This document shows positions 1 through 7,345 of a DNA stretch of 11,479 nucleotides, piece by piece. This stretch comes from Alphaproteobacteria bacterium (lineage in GTDB: Bacteria > Pseudomonadota > Alphaproteobacteria > UBA6615), in assembly GCA_017643325.1 (NCBI GenBank), contig JAEPNS010000070.1, positions 1-11,479 on the forward strand. The letters are read 5' to 3'. The notes beneath the pieces were generated by a model that saw only the letters and a list, made by a program, of their open reading frames with translations, did no database searches and had not been told where the DNA came from. Position numbers and translations under genes: made by a program. Each line of letters begins with the position of its first letter. The first letter of the stretch is position 1.

Positions 1-142
1 GCGCGACGAGCTCGCCGTCGATGGTGCCGGCGACGAGACCCGACAGGTGGATCGTCTTGCCGCCCTCGCTGGTGACGAGGTTGGTGAAGTGCGGCTTGTT
101 CCACAGGAAGTCCGGGCGGATGCGCTCGATCGATACGGCCAT
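1..142 (-). CDS. RidA (YjgF/UK114) family protein, N-terminal part
   Basis: The first 47 codons of a minus-strand gene are visible, starting at the ATG whose complement lies at 140-142 and running off the left edge. The translation opens MAVSIERIRPDFLWNKPHF and continues through a stretch containing TIHLSGLVAGTIDGELVA. That stretch resembles the RidA-family pattern in which a strand ending in LSG is followed by a short loop. Family members are small trimeric proteins, many of which hydrolyse reactive enamine/imine intermediates; others have unrelated roles. The catalytic arginine lies further downstream in the family and cannot be checked here. A GGAG Shine-Dalgarno sequence sits about 8 bases upstream of the start. 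The gene begins 31 bases after the stop of the MlaC-like gene on the same strand, so the two may be cotranscribed. The family call is moderately sure; the substrate is unknown. Confidence 0.65.
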   Translation of the reverse strand, partial: MAVSIERIRPDFLWNKPHFTNLVTSEGGKTIHLSGLVAGTIDGELVA

Positions 143-173
143 GGTGCGTCTCCGGGGCGTGCGTGAAGGGATG

Positions 174-845
174 TCAGTTCGTCGCGGCGGGCGGGTTGAG
201 CTCGTCGGCCTTGGCGTTCATGGCCGCGATGAATCCGTCGAAGCCCTGGTTGCGCAGGACCGAAGTGAACTCGGCGCGGTGGAGCGCGAGCAGGCTGACG
301 GTGCCGTCCAGATAGACGTCAAGGATCCGCCACCCGTTGCCGGTCATCTGGACCAGGTAGTCGACCGCCACCGGGTCCTTGTCGGTACGCAGGTAGCGCG
401 AGTGGACGATCCGGCGGTCGGCCTGGGCCGCCTCGCTGCTCTCGATCTCGAAGGTGTGCCCCTGGATGCCCTCGAACCGGTTGGCGTGGGTCGCCACCAT
501 GAACCGCGCGAAGGCGGTCAGGAAGGCGGCGCGCTGTTCCTTCGTCCAGTTGCGGTAGGTGTCGATGCCGACCGCGACGGCGCCCATCGCATTGATGTCG
601 AAGGTCTGTGCGACGAGGTCGCCGAGCGCCTTGCTGCGCGCACCGCTGCCGGGCGGCGGCGGGCTCTGCAGGATCTCGACGAGCCCGTCCTGGAGGGTGG
701 ACACGATGGCGGTTTCCGGCTTCGGCGCGGCCTCGGCGAGGACGGGCTGCGCCACCGCAGTCATGGCGAGCAGGCCGGCGAGCAGTGCTCCCGTTCGGAG
801 ACCCGGGAGCCGGGGCCGCAGCGCAAGACCGAAAAAATACCGCAT
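174..845 (-). CDS. MlaC/HpnM-like periplasmic lipid-binding protein (Ttg2D family)
   Basis: This 223-residue protein has the size and layout of MlaC/Ttg2D proteins, which carry phospholipids, or hopanoids in the case of HpnM, across the periplasm. Residues 1-37 form a signal peptide: an arginine-containing start (MRYFF...RPRLPGLR), a hydrophobic core around residues 19-33, and a likely cleavage after PVLA. The family signature is clear near the C-terminus: GNGWRILDVYLDG at residues 169-181, then SLLALHRAEF and a helix containing GFDGFIAAMNAK. Mid-protein, FDINAMGAVAVG and FARFMVATHANRFEG are also family-like. The reading frame stays open far upstream, but the ATG at 845 is the one that places a signal peptide at the N-terminus. 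No strong Shine-Dalgarno sequence is seen. The gene is divergent from the hpnN-like gene and precedes the RidA-like gene. The family is well supported; the hopanoid versus phospholipid cargo is inferred only from the HpnN neighbour. Confidence 0.85.
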   Translation of the reverse strand: MRYFFGLALRPRLPGLRTGALLAGLLAMTAVAQPVLAEAAPKPETAIVSTLQDGLVEILQSPPPPGSGARSKALGDLVAQTFDINAMGAVAVGIDTYRNWTKEQRAAFLTAFARFMVATHANRFEGIQGHTFEIESSEAAQADRRIVHSRYLRTDKDPVAVDYLVQMTGNGWRILDVYLDGTVSLLALHRAEFTSVLRNQGFDGFIAAMNAKADELNPPAATN

Positions 846-994
846 GGGAGACGTGTCCAGACGAGATGAAGTCCGATACCTAGTGATGCCGCCGCGTCGG
901 GGCAAGTCGCCGCGGGCGTTCGAATCAGCGGGTTCGGCGCGATACTGGCCATCTTGGGACGCATCGTGAGCATCGCAATCGGGCACACGGGACT
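846..994. other. Divergent intergenic region between mlaC-like and hpnN-like genes
   Basis: These 149 bases separate two divergent genes and must hold the promoters for both unless transcription enters from elsewhere. I see no convincing -35/-10 pair on either strand and no clear operator palindrome. On the plus strand a ten-codon open frame starts at GTG 966 and ends in a TGA that overlaps the GTG start of the hpnN-like gene. Confidence 0.5.
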
Positions 995-3580
995 GTGAAG
1001 ACGCTTGTGACATCGCTGCTCGTCCGCTGGGTTCTGCTCGCCACACGCCGGCCGCCGGTGACGCTGGTCCTGGCGGCGTGCCTCGTCCTCGGTGCGGGCG
1101 TCTACGCGGCCGGGACCCTGCAACTCGAAAGCGACGTGACCGAACTCGTCGATACCGAGGCAGATTTTCTGCGCAATTACGGCGCCCATAAGGCGACGTT
1201 CCCGCAGCACCGGCGGCTGAACGTGGTCGTGATCGACGGCGCGGACGCGCGGCGCGCGCGCCTGGCGGAAGCGGCGATGCTCGACGGCATGGCCGCGCGG
1301 CCGGCCCTGTTCGCCAATGTCTATGCGCCGGCGAGCGACCCGTTCGTGGTCCGGCACGCGCTGCTCTTCCTCGAGACCGACCGGCTCGAGGCCGCTGTGG
1401 ATTCGCTCGCCGCCGCGCAGCCGGCGCTTGCGATCCTCGCGCGTGACCCCACGCTGCGCGGGCTTGCGGCCCTGTTCGGCCGTGTCGCCGATGACGGCGG
1501 CGACCCCGCCGCGCTGGTGCCGCTGGCGGAGATCGTCGCGCAAACCGCGCGCGGCGTGGCGGACGGCACGGCGCGCGCGCCGTCATGGAGCGAGATCATG
1601 TTGGGCGATGCCGCCCCCACCCGCCGTCTCATCGTGTTCCAGGGCTCTCTGTCCGGCGACGACGGCCGCGTGGCGCGTGAGCAGGCGGCCGCGGTGCGCG
1701 AGATCGCCGCCGCCAGTCCCGTCCTGGCCGACGAAGGCGTCACCGTGCGCATGACCGGCCGCGGTCCGCTGTCGTCGTCCGAACTCGAGAGCGCGGTGTC
1801 GAGCATCCAGACCGTCGGCCTGCTGTCGCTGGCTCTGGTCGGCGCGCTCCTGTGGATCGGGCTGGGCTCGCTGCGCGCGATCGCGGCGGCGCTGCTGACG
1901 CTGGTGTCGGGGCTCGTCCTGACGGCGGCCTTCGCGGCCGTGACGATCGGCTCGCTCAACGTCCTGTCGCTCACCTTCGCGGTGCTGTTCATCGGCCTCG
2001 GGATCGACTTCGCGATCCACCTCGTCCTGCGGCGCGTGGGCGAGGGAGCGCACGGCGAGCCGCCGGCATGGGCAGACATCCTGTGCGGGGTCGGGCCGAC
2101 AATCTGTCTGTGCGGCCTGACGACGGCCGTCGCGTTCATCTCCTTCTGGCCGACGCGCTTCGATGGGCTGGCGGAGCTCGGGCTCATCTCGGCGGCGGGT
2201 ATGGTGATCGCGGTCGCGGTGTCGTTCACCCTGTTGCCGCCGCTGCTCGACCTGTTCGGTGCCCGGCCCGTGCGCACGCACGCCGAGGGCCGGGCGAGTC
2301 CGCCCTGGGTTGTCGGCCTCGGCGCCGGCCTCCAGCGGTTTGCGCGGCCGGTGTCGCTGGCTGCAATCGTTCTCATGCTGGCGGGGGCATATATCGGCCT
2401 GCAGGTGAAGTTCGATTTCAACAGCCTCAACCTGCAGGACCCGGACAGCGAGGCGGTGAAGACGCTCACCGACCTGCACGCCGACGGCACGGTGACGCCC
2501 TACACGCTGACCATCGCGGCGGAGGGGCCGGAGGCGGCCGAGCGGATTGCCGCCGAACTTCGGGCGCTCCCGACCGTAGGCCGGGTCAAGACGCTGCGTG
2601 ATTTTGTGCCGGACGACCAGGATGCGCGCCTGGCCGTGCTGGACACCGCGCAGGTCCTGCTCGGCCCCGCGGTGATGATCGCGCGCCCGGTCCCCGCGCC
2701 CGACGCCGACGCCCGCGCGGCGGCGCTCGCGGCGCTGGCCGATACGGGCCGGGTGCTCGACGAGCGCGGGTACGCCGCGTCGTTCGGCGCGATGGCATCC
2801 GCACTGTTGCTGCTCGAGGGCGACCGCGCGGCGCAGGCGAGGCTGGAGGAGTTCCTCGCCGAGGACTTTCTTGAAAGCCTTGCGCTGTTGCGCACGGCTC
2901 TTTCCGCGGGGCGCGTGACACTCGAAACGCTTCCGGACTCGCTCGTCGCACGGGAGACCGGCGCAAACGGCGAGCTGCGGGTCGTTGCGCTGCCGCGAGA
3001 CGATCTTCGCGACTTCGAGGCGCTCGGCGCATTCGTGTCGGAAGTGCACGCGAAATTTCCTGCCGCGACCGGCCGGCCGGCGCTCGAAGCCGGGGTCGGG
3101 GCCATCGTCGTCGACGCGTTCCGGCAGGCCTTCGCGACGGCGGCCATCGCCATCGCACTGGTCCTCATGCTGGCGCTGCGCTCCGTCGTCGACGCGTTCC
3201 TGGTGATGATCCCGCTGCTGCTGGCGGCGGCAATGACGGCCGCGACGATGGTGCTGCTGTCGATTCCGCTCAACGTCGCCAATGTGATCGTGCTGCCGCT
3301 GCTGCTCGGGATGGGAGTCGACAACGGCCTGCACGTGGTCGGGCGGTACCGGGAGACGGGTTCGCTCGTCGACGTGTTCCGCTCGACGACGCCGCGCGCT
3401 GTCGTGACCAGCGTCCTGACCACCCTGCTGTCCTTCGTCGCGCTCGCCTTCGCCGAGCACCGCGGCATGTCGAGCATGGGATTGCTGCTTGCAACGGCGA
3501 TCGGCTTTATACTCGTCGCCACACTGATTGTGCTTCCGGCATTGCTCGCGTGGCGGGCGGGCCGGACCGCCGCGTCCTGA
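995..3580 (+). CDS. hpnN: HpnN-like RND/MMPL superfamily lipid transporter
   Basis: This 861-residue inner-membrane protein has the duplicated RND plan: TM1 near residues 14-40, a large periplasmic loop to about 268, TM2-TM6 at roughly 270-425, TM7 near 452-472, a second periplasmic loop to about 708, and TM8-TM12 at roughly 710-857. Both halves carry the GxGxD-type motif of the fourth transmembrane helix: GLGIDFAIH at 334-342 and GMGVDNGLH at 772-780, with membrane aspartates D338 and D776 that would serve proton coupling. The first loop has the HpnN-like pattern LLFLE...AQPALAILARDPTLRGLAALF. HpnN proteins move hopanoids toward the outer membrane and are usually about 860-880 residues, matching this length. 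The start is GTG at 995; no in-frame start lies just upstream and only a weak GGGA precedes it. The divergent MlaC/HpnM-like gene supports a lipid role. The superfamily is certain. The hpnN assignment is probable but not proven, because no hopanoid synthesis gene is in view. Confidence 0.82.
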   Translation: MKTLVTSLLVRWVLLATRRPPVTLVLAACLVLGAGVYAAGTLQLESDVTELVDTEADFLRNYGAHKATFPQHRRLNVVVIDGADARRARLAEAAMLDGMAARPALFANVYAPASDPFVVRHALLFLETDRLEAAVDSLAAAQPALAILARDPTLRGLAALFGRVADDGGDPAALVPLAEIVAQTARGVADGTARAPSWSEIMLGDAAPTRRLIVFQGSLSGDDGRVAREQAAAVREIAAASPVLADEGVTVRMTGRGPLSSSELESAVSSIQTVGLLSLALVGALLWIGLGSLRAIAAALLTLVSGLVLTAAFAAVTIGSLNVLSLTFAVLFIGLGIDFAIHLVLRRVGEGAHGEPPAWADILCGVGPTICLCGLTTAVAFISFWPTRFDGLAELGLISAAGMVIAVAVSFTLLPPLLDLFGARPVRTHAEGRASPPWVVGLGAGLQRFARPVSLAAIVLMLAGAYIGLQVKFDFNSLNLQDPDSEAVKTLTDLHADGTVTPYTLTIAAEGPEAAERIAAELRALPTVGRVKTLRDFVPDDQDARLAVLDTAQVLLGPAVMIARPVPAPDADARAAALAALADTGRVLDERGYAASFGAMASALLLLEGDRAAQARLEEFLAEDFLESLALLRTALSAGRVTLETLPDSLVARETGANGELRVVALPRDDLRDFEALGAFVSEVHAKFPAATGRPALEAGVGAIVVDAFRQAFATAAIAIALVLMLALRSVVDAFLVMIPLLLAAAMTAATMVLLSIPLNVANVIVLPLLLGMGVDNGLHVVGRYRETGSLVDVFRSTTPRAVVTSVLTTLLSFVALAFAEHRGMSSMGLLLATAIGFILVATLIVLPALLAWRAGRTAAS

Positions 3581-3611
3581 CCTCCACTCCACCCCAACAA
3601 GGCTCGAAACC

Positions 3612-4439
3612 CTGAAGCTCGTCTACAAGCTCTGCGCGGTCGCGCTTGCTGTCGTTGCGCTCGCTGTCCTGCTTTATCCCGGCCTGCTGCTGGCGCTGGC
3701 CGACGACGCAAGCGTGCGTGTGAACGCCACGAATATCCGCATTTCGTTCTTCCTGTTCGTCGTGTGGGCGATGGTCACGCTGCTGCGGCTGTCGGCGACG
3801 CGCCCGGATGTGCGCGACTGGCCCGCGCCGGGCCCGCTTTGGATCGGCGCGGTCTGGCTGGTGCTGTGCGTGTCCTACACGGGCTTCGAGCACGGCTGGT
3901 TCGCGTTCAGTCCGGTCGTCTACGAGGAGGACGGCGTATTCGAGACTGCGACGGCGATCGTGCTGCTGATTTGCACCGCGATGCTGCTGGTCGCCGGGCT
4001 GGGCCGGGCGCGGCGGATCGACCGGCGCCTGTCGGCTGCACTCGTCGGCCTGGCGGTGGTCTGTTTTCTGCTGCTGATGGAGGAAATCAGCTGGGGCCAG
4101 CGCATCTTCGGCTGGGCGACGCCGGAAACGCTCGAGGACCTCAACGCCCAGAACGAGACCAATCTCCACAACATGTTCGTGGGGTACAACCAGGTGATCC
4201 GGCTGGTGATCGCCCTGCTGCTGTCGAGCGCGCTGCTGGCGCGCAAGGCATGGGAGGCGGCCCTGTCCCGGATAGGCCTCGCGCGGCTGGTGCCACCGGC
4301 GGGCGCGATCTACTTCATTCCGTTCCTTATATACGCGCACACCTACGACGAGCTGTTCGAGGAAGTCGTTGGCGTCTTCCTGATCGTCTACGTGTTCAAT
4401 CTGTATCGGCGTCTGGCGGCGGCACCGCGTTCCGCCTGA
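3612..4439 (+). CDS. Polytopic inner-membrane protein of unknown function with EEISWGQR motif
   Basis: This is a hydrophobic protein of about 275 residues with roughly seven or eight transmembrane segments. It is not a family I can name. Two blocks look conserved: MEEISWGQRIFGW at the end of a transmembrane helix, followed by NAQNETNLHNMF. Such acidic, tryptophan- and histidine-rich motifs at a membrane face suggest a functional site, but no reaction can be assigned. The start is uncertain. The only standard start codon that keeps the first membrane helix is TTG at 3528, inside the preceding gene. A CTG at 3612 would give the natural-looking N-terminus MKLVYKLCAV and has an AAGG ribosome-binding site nine bases upstream, so I prefer it. 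The gene follows the hpnN-like gene by about 31 bases, so cotranscription is likely. Its last 44 bases overlap rlmB on the other strand. Confidence 0.75.
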   Translation: MKLVYKLCAVALAVVALAVLLYPGLLLALADDASVRVNATNIRISFFLFVVWAMVTLLRLSATRPDVRDWPAPGPLWIGAVWLVLCVSYTGFEHGWFAFSPVVYEEDGVFETATAIVLLICTAMLLVAGLGRARRIDRRLSAALVGLAVVCFLLLMEEISWGQRIFGWATPETLEDLNAQNETNLHNMFVGYNQVIRLVIALLLSSALLARKAWEAALSRIGLARLVPPAGAIYFIPFLIYAHTYDELFEEVVGVFLIVYVFNLYRRLAAAPRSA

Positions 4440-5226
4440 TCTCGTAGAGCGCGACCGCGGCCGCGTTGGAGACATTCAGGCTCTCGACACGGCCCGACTG
4501 GGGTATGCGCACCAGCGCGTCGCACGATTCGCCGACCAGGCGCCGCAGGCCGCTGCCCTCCGCGCCCAGGACCAGCGCGACGCGCCCGCCCGGGTTGCCC
4601 TCCGCGACGGTCTGCGGCCCGTTCCCGTCGAGGCCCATGCACCAGAAGCCCTCGCGCTTGAGGAGATCGAGCGTGCGGGCGAGGTTGGTCTCGTACACGA
4701 TCCGGACATGCTCGAGCCCGCCGGACGCCGCCTTGGCCAGCGCGCCGGACAGGGGCGGGGCGTGGCGGTCCTGCATGATCACCGCCTGCGCGCCGAAGGC
4801 GGCGGCGGAGCGGATCATCGCGCCAACGTTCTGCGGGTCTGTGACCTGGTCGAGAACGAGCACGCAGGTGTCCTCGCCGGCGTCTTCGAGGATATCGCCG
4901 ATGCCGAACGGGCCGAGCGGCCTGGCGAGAAGGGCGACGTTCTGGTGGACGGCACCGACCGGGAGGAAGGCCTCGATATCCTCGCGCCCGACGCGTTCGA
5001 CGAGCGACTCGCGCCCCAGCGCGGCGGCCGTGGCGGCCACATGCTCCGCGGTCGTGTCGTCGGCGACAAGAAGGCGCTCGCAGTCGCGCGCCGGGTTGCC
5101 GAGCGCGGCCAGCACTGCGTGCAGGCCATAGATCCAGGGGCTTCCGGCCGGTCCGGAATCCCGCCGTCTGTCCCGTCCGGCGTGGCCGCCGCGCTGTTTT
5201 CCGGCCTGTCTGCGTTTTCTTGCCAT
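4396..5226 (-). CDS. rlmB: 23S rRNA (guanosine-2'-O-)-methyltransferase RlmB, SpoU/TrmH (SPOUT) family
   Basis: This 276-residue protein transfers a methyl group from S-adenosylmethionine to a ribose 2'-oxygen in 23S rRNA (G2251 in E. coli for RlmB). A basic N-terminal tail (MARKRRQAGKQ, residues 1-22) precedes the substrate-binding domain (WIYGLHAVLAAL at 31-42). The SPOUT catalytic domain shows all three motifs: motif 1 DQVTDPQNVGAMIRSAAAFGA at 126-146 with the conserved Asn and Arg, motif 2 VALVLGAEGSGL at 216-227, and motif 3 IPQSGRVESLNVSNAAAVAL at 241-260, which forms the trefoil knot. The start is the ATG at 5226, with a weak AAGAG upstream; the open frame continues through the tRNA-Tyr gene, but that part is not protein-like. 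The gene is divergent from the tRNA-tuf unit and convergent with the membrane-protein gene. Other SpoU paralogues are possible, but its position next to tRNA-Tyr/tuf fits rlmB. Confidence 0.92.
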   Translation of the reverse strand: MARKRRQAGKQRGGHAGRDRRRDSGPAGSPWIYGLHAVLAALGNPARDCERLLVADDTTAEHVAATAAALGRESLVERVGREDIEAFLPVGAVHQNVALLARPLGPFGIGDILEDAGEDTCVLVLDQVTDPQNVGAMIRSAAAFGAQAVIMQDRHAPPLSGALAKAASGGLEHVRIVYETNLARTLDLLKREGFWCMGLDGNGPQTVAEGNPGGRVALVLGAEGSGLRRLVGESCDALVRIPQSGRVESLNVSNAAAVALYEIRRNAVPPPDADTD

Positions 5227-5325
5227 GACCACGGCTCTTAGGGCATTCTTTTGTTGCCCGCAATCATGTGCGGCCAACGGGGCGGCCAAATGGCTGTTCT
5301 TTTGGGGTTTTCCGCGGAATCGCGG

Positions 5326-5353
5326 TTGACACGGCGGGCGAAATGAACATATT
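5326..5353 (+). promoter_or_regulatory. Predicted sigma-70-type promoter of the tRNA-tuf unit
   Basis: A perfect -35 hexamer TTGACA lies at 5326-5331. Sixteen bases later comes CATATT at 5348-5353, which matches TATAAT at four of six positions. The bases just after it (GCGCAC) form a GC-rich discriminator typical of stable-RNA promoters under stringent control, and T-rich runs at about 5296-5310 could act as an UP element. Transcription would start near 5360, about 90 bases before tRNA-Tyr. This is the only strong consensus -35 I noticed in the window. Confidence 0.6.
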
Positions 5354-5450
5354 GCGCACCACGGGCCGGCGCCTCGCGGCGTTCGGCGCGTTTGCTGTTG
5401 GCTGGAAGGCAACGGTCCGAAACTGGGCCGGAGGCCGGAACTGGCGGCGA

Positions 5451-5535
5451 GGAGGGGTGCCTGAGCGGTTAAAAGGGGCGGACTGTAAATCCGTTGGCTA
5501 CGCCTACGTTGGTTCGAATCCAACCCCCTCCACCA
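5451..5535 (+). tRNA. tRNA-Tyr (anticodon GUA)
   Basis: This is an 85-base class II tRNA. The acceptor stem GGAGGGG (5451-5457) pairs fully with CCCCTCC (5525-5531), followed by discriminator A and an encoded CCA (5533-5535). The anticodon stem GCGGA/TCCGT encloses the loop CTGTAAA, with anticodon GTA at 5485-5487. The T arm GTTGG-TTCGAAT-CCAAC is perfect. The long variable arm between 5495 and 5507 is expected for bacterial tRNA-Tyr. It is the first gene after the predicted promoter and is probably cut from a joint transcript with tRNA-Gly and tuf. Confidence 0.97.
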
Positions 5536-5599
5536 GCCGCAGGCAGTCGGCCGAAACGAAACGAGGCGCTGGGCAAACGGCAAAAACAGACAGGATTCG

Positions 5600-5673
5600 G
5601 CGGGTGTAGCTCAATGGTAGAGCAGAAGCCTTCCAAGCTTACGACGGGGGTTCGATTCCCCTCACCCGCTCCA
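5600..5673 (+). tRNA. tRNA-Gly (anticodon UCC)
   Basis: This is a 74-base tRNA. The acceptor stem GCGGGTG (5600-5606) pairs with CACCCGC (5663-5669), followed by discriminator T and an encoded CCA (5671-5673). The D arm has GCTC/GAGC, the anticodon loop CTTCCAA contains TCC at 5632-5634, and the T arm is GGGGG-TTCGATT-CCCCT. It lies 64 bases after tRNA-Tyr and 104 bases before tuf on the same strand. The order tRNA-Tyr, tRNA-Gly, tuf is the tufB-type arrangement known from Proteobacteria. Confidence 0.97.
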
Positions 5674-5777
5674 GGGTTGCGGTCGGCGGCCGCCTGAGGC
5701 GAAAGCACCGTCGACGAGCATCAAGGGAAAACCGGCGCCGCAGCCGGGCAACGACAGACAGGACGCAGGACGAAAAC

Positions 5778-6968
<1,191 letters not shown>

Positions 6969-6977
6969 GGCAATGCA

Positions 6978-7008
6978 GATCGGCGGTTCCGCAAAGGGGC
7001 CGCCGATC
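6978..7008 (+). other. Inverted repeat (hairpin) in the tuf-rpsJ gap
   Basis: GATCGGCGG at 6978-6986 is perfectly complementary to CCGCCGATC at 7000-7008, giving a nine-pair stem with a 13-base loop. No T run follows, so it is not a standard intrinsic terminator. It could be an mRNA processing or stabilising structure between tuf and the ribosomal protein genes, or a partial attenuator. Its function is unknown. Confidence 0.6.
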
Positions 7009-7027
7009 AACTTGACGGGATACCGCA

Positions 7028-7336
7028 ATGGACAGTCAACACATCCGGATCCGGCTCAAAGCCTTCGATCATCGCGTCCTCGACCAGTCGGCGAGCGAGA
7101 TCGTGGGCACGGCCAAGCGAACCGGCGCGGAAGTACGCGGACCGATCCCGCTGCCCACGCGTATCGAGAAGTTCACGGTGCTGCGTTCGCCGCACGTCGA
7201 CAAGAAGTCGCGTGAACAGTTCGAGATTCGCACCCACAAACGTCTGCTCGACATCATCGATCCGACGCCACAGACGGTCGACGCGCTCATGAAGCTCGAC
7301 CTGGCTGCCGGCGTGGACGTCGAGATCAAGCTGTAA
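7028..7336 (+). CDS. rpsJ: 30S ribosomal protein S10 (NusE)
   Basis: This 102-residue S10 belongs to the head of the 30S subunit and also acts as NusE in transcription antitermination with NusB. The whole protein matches the family: IRIRLKAFDHRVLDQSA at the N-terminus, then GPIPLPTRIEKFTVLRSPHV and KKSREQFEIRTHKRLLDI, ending VDVEIKL. The length is standard. The ATG at 7028 is preceded by a weak GGGA site. It is the first gene of the S10 cluster here, 59 bases after tuf and nine bases before rplC. The gap from tuf is too short for the long leader that controls the S10 operon in enteric bacteria, so expression may come mostly by read-through from the tRNA-tuf promoter. Confidence 0.99.
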   Translation: MDSQHIRIRLKAFDHRVLDQSASEIVGTAKRTGAEVRGPIPLPTRIEKFTVLRSPHVDKKSREQFEIRTHKRLLDIIDPTPQTVDALMKLDLAAGVDVEIKL

Positions 7337-7345
7337 GAGGCCGAG

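Noticed and set aside
21..869. A 282-residue plus-strand open frame opposite the MlaC-like gene
   Set aside because: It is a high-GC shadow frame without family features; the opposite strand carries a clear signal peptide and MlaC motifs.
880..930. A possible minus-strand promoter (TTGCCC, 17 bases, TAGGTA) for the MlaC-like gene
   Set aside because: The -10 candidate matches the consensus at only two positions, too weak to annotate.
846..1586. N-terminal extension of the MlaC-like protein to 470 residues
   Set aside because: The extension is Arg/Pro/Ala-rich antisense of the hpnN-like gene and would bury the signal peptide inside the protein.
1583..3592. A 669-residue minus-strand open frame opposite the hpnN-like gene
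   Set aside because: It is rich in Arg, Gln, His and Asp with no domain pattern, typical of antisense reading of a GC-rich membrane-protein gene.
5227..5583. N-terminal extension of rlmB to an upstream start at 5583
   Set aside because: It would read through the tRNA-Tyr gene antisense and its promoter. The basic MARKRR start at 5226 fits the RlmB family length.
5732..5747. Small inverted repeat CCGGC/GCCGG between tRNA-Gly and tuf as a terminator
   Set aside because: The stem has only five pairs and no T run follows, so chance is likely in GC-rich DNA.
7011..7016. TTGACG just before rpsJ as the -35 of a separate S10 promoter
   Set aside because: The matching -10 and start site would fall inside rpsJ, so it could not produce a complete rpsJ message.
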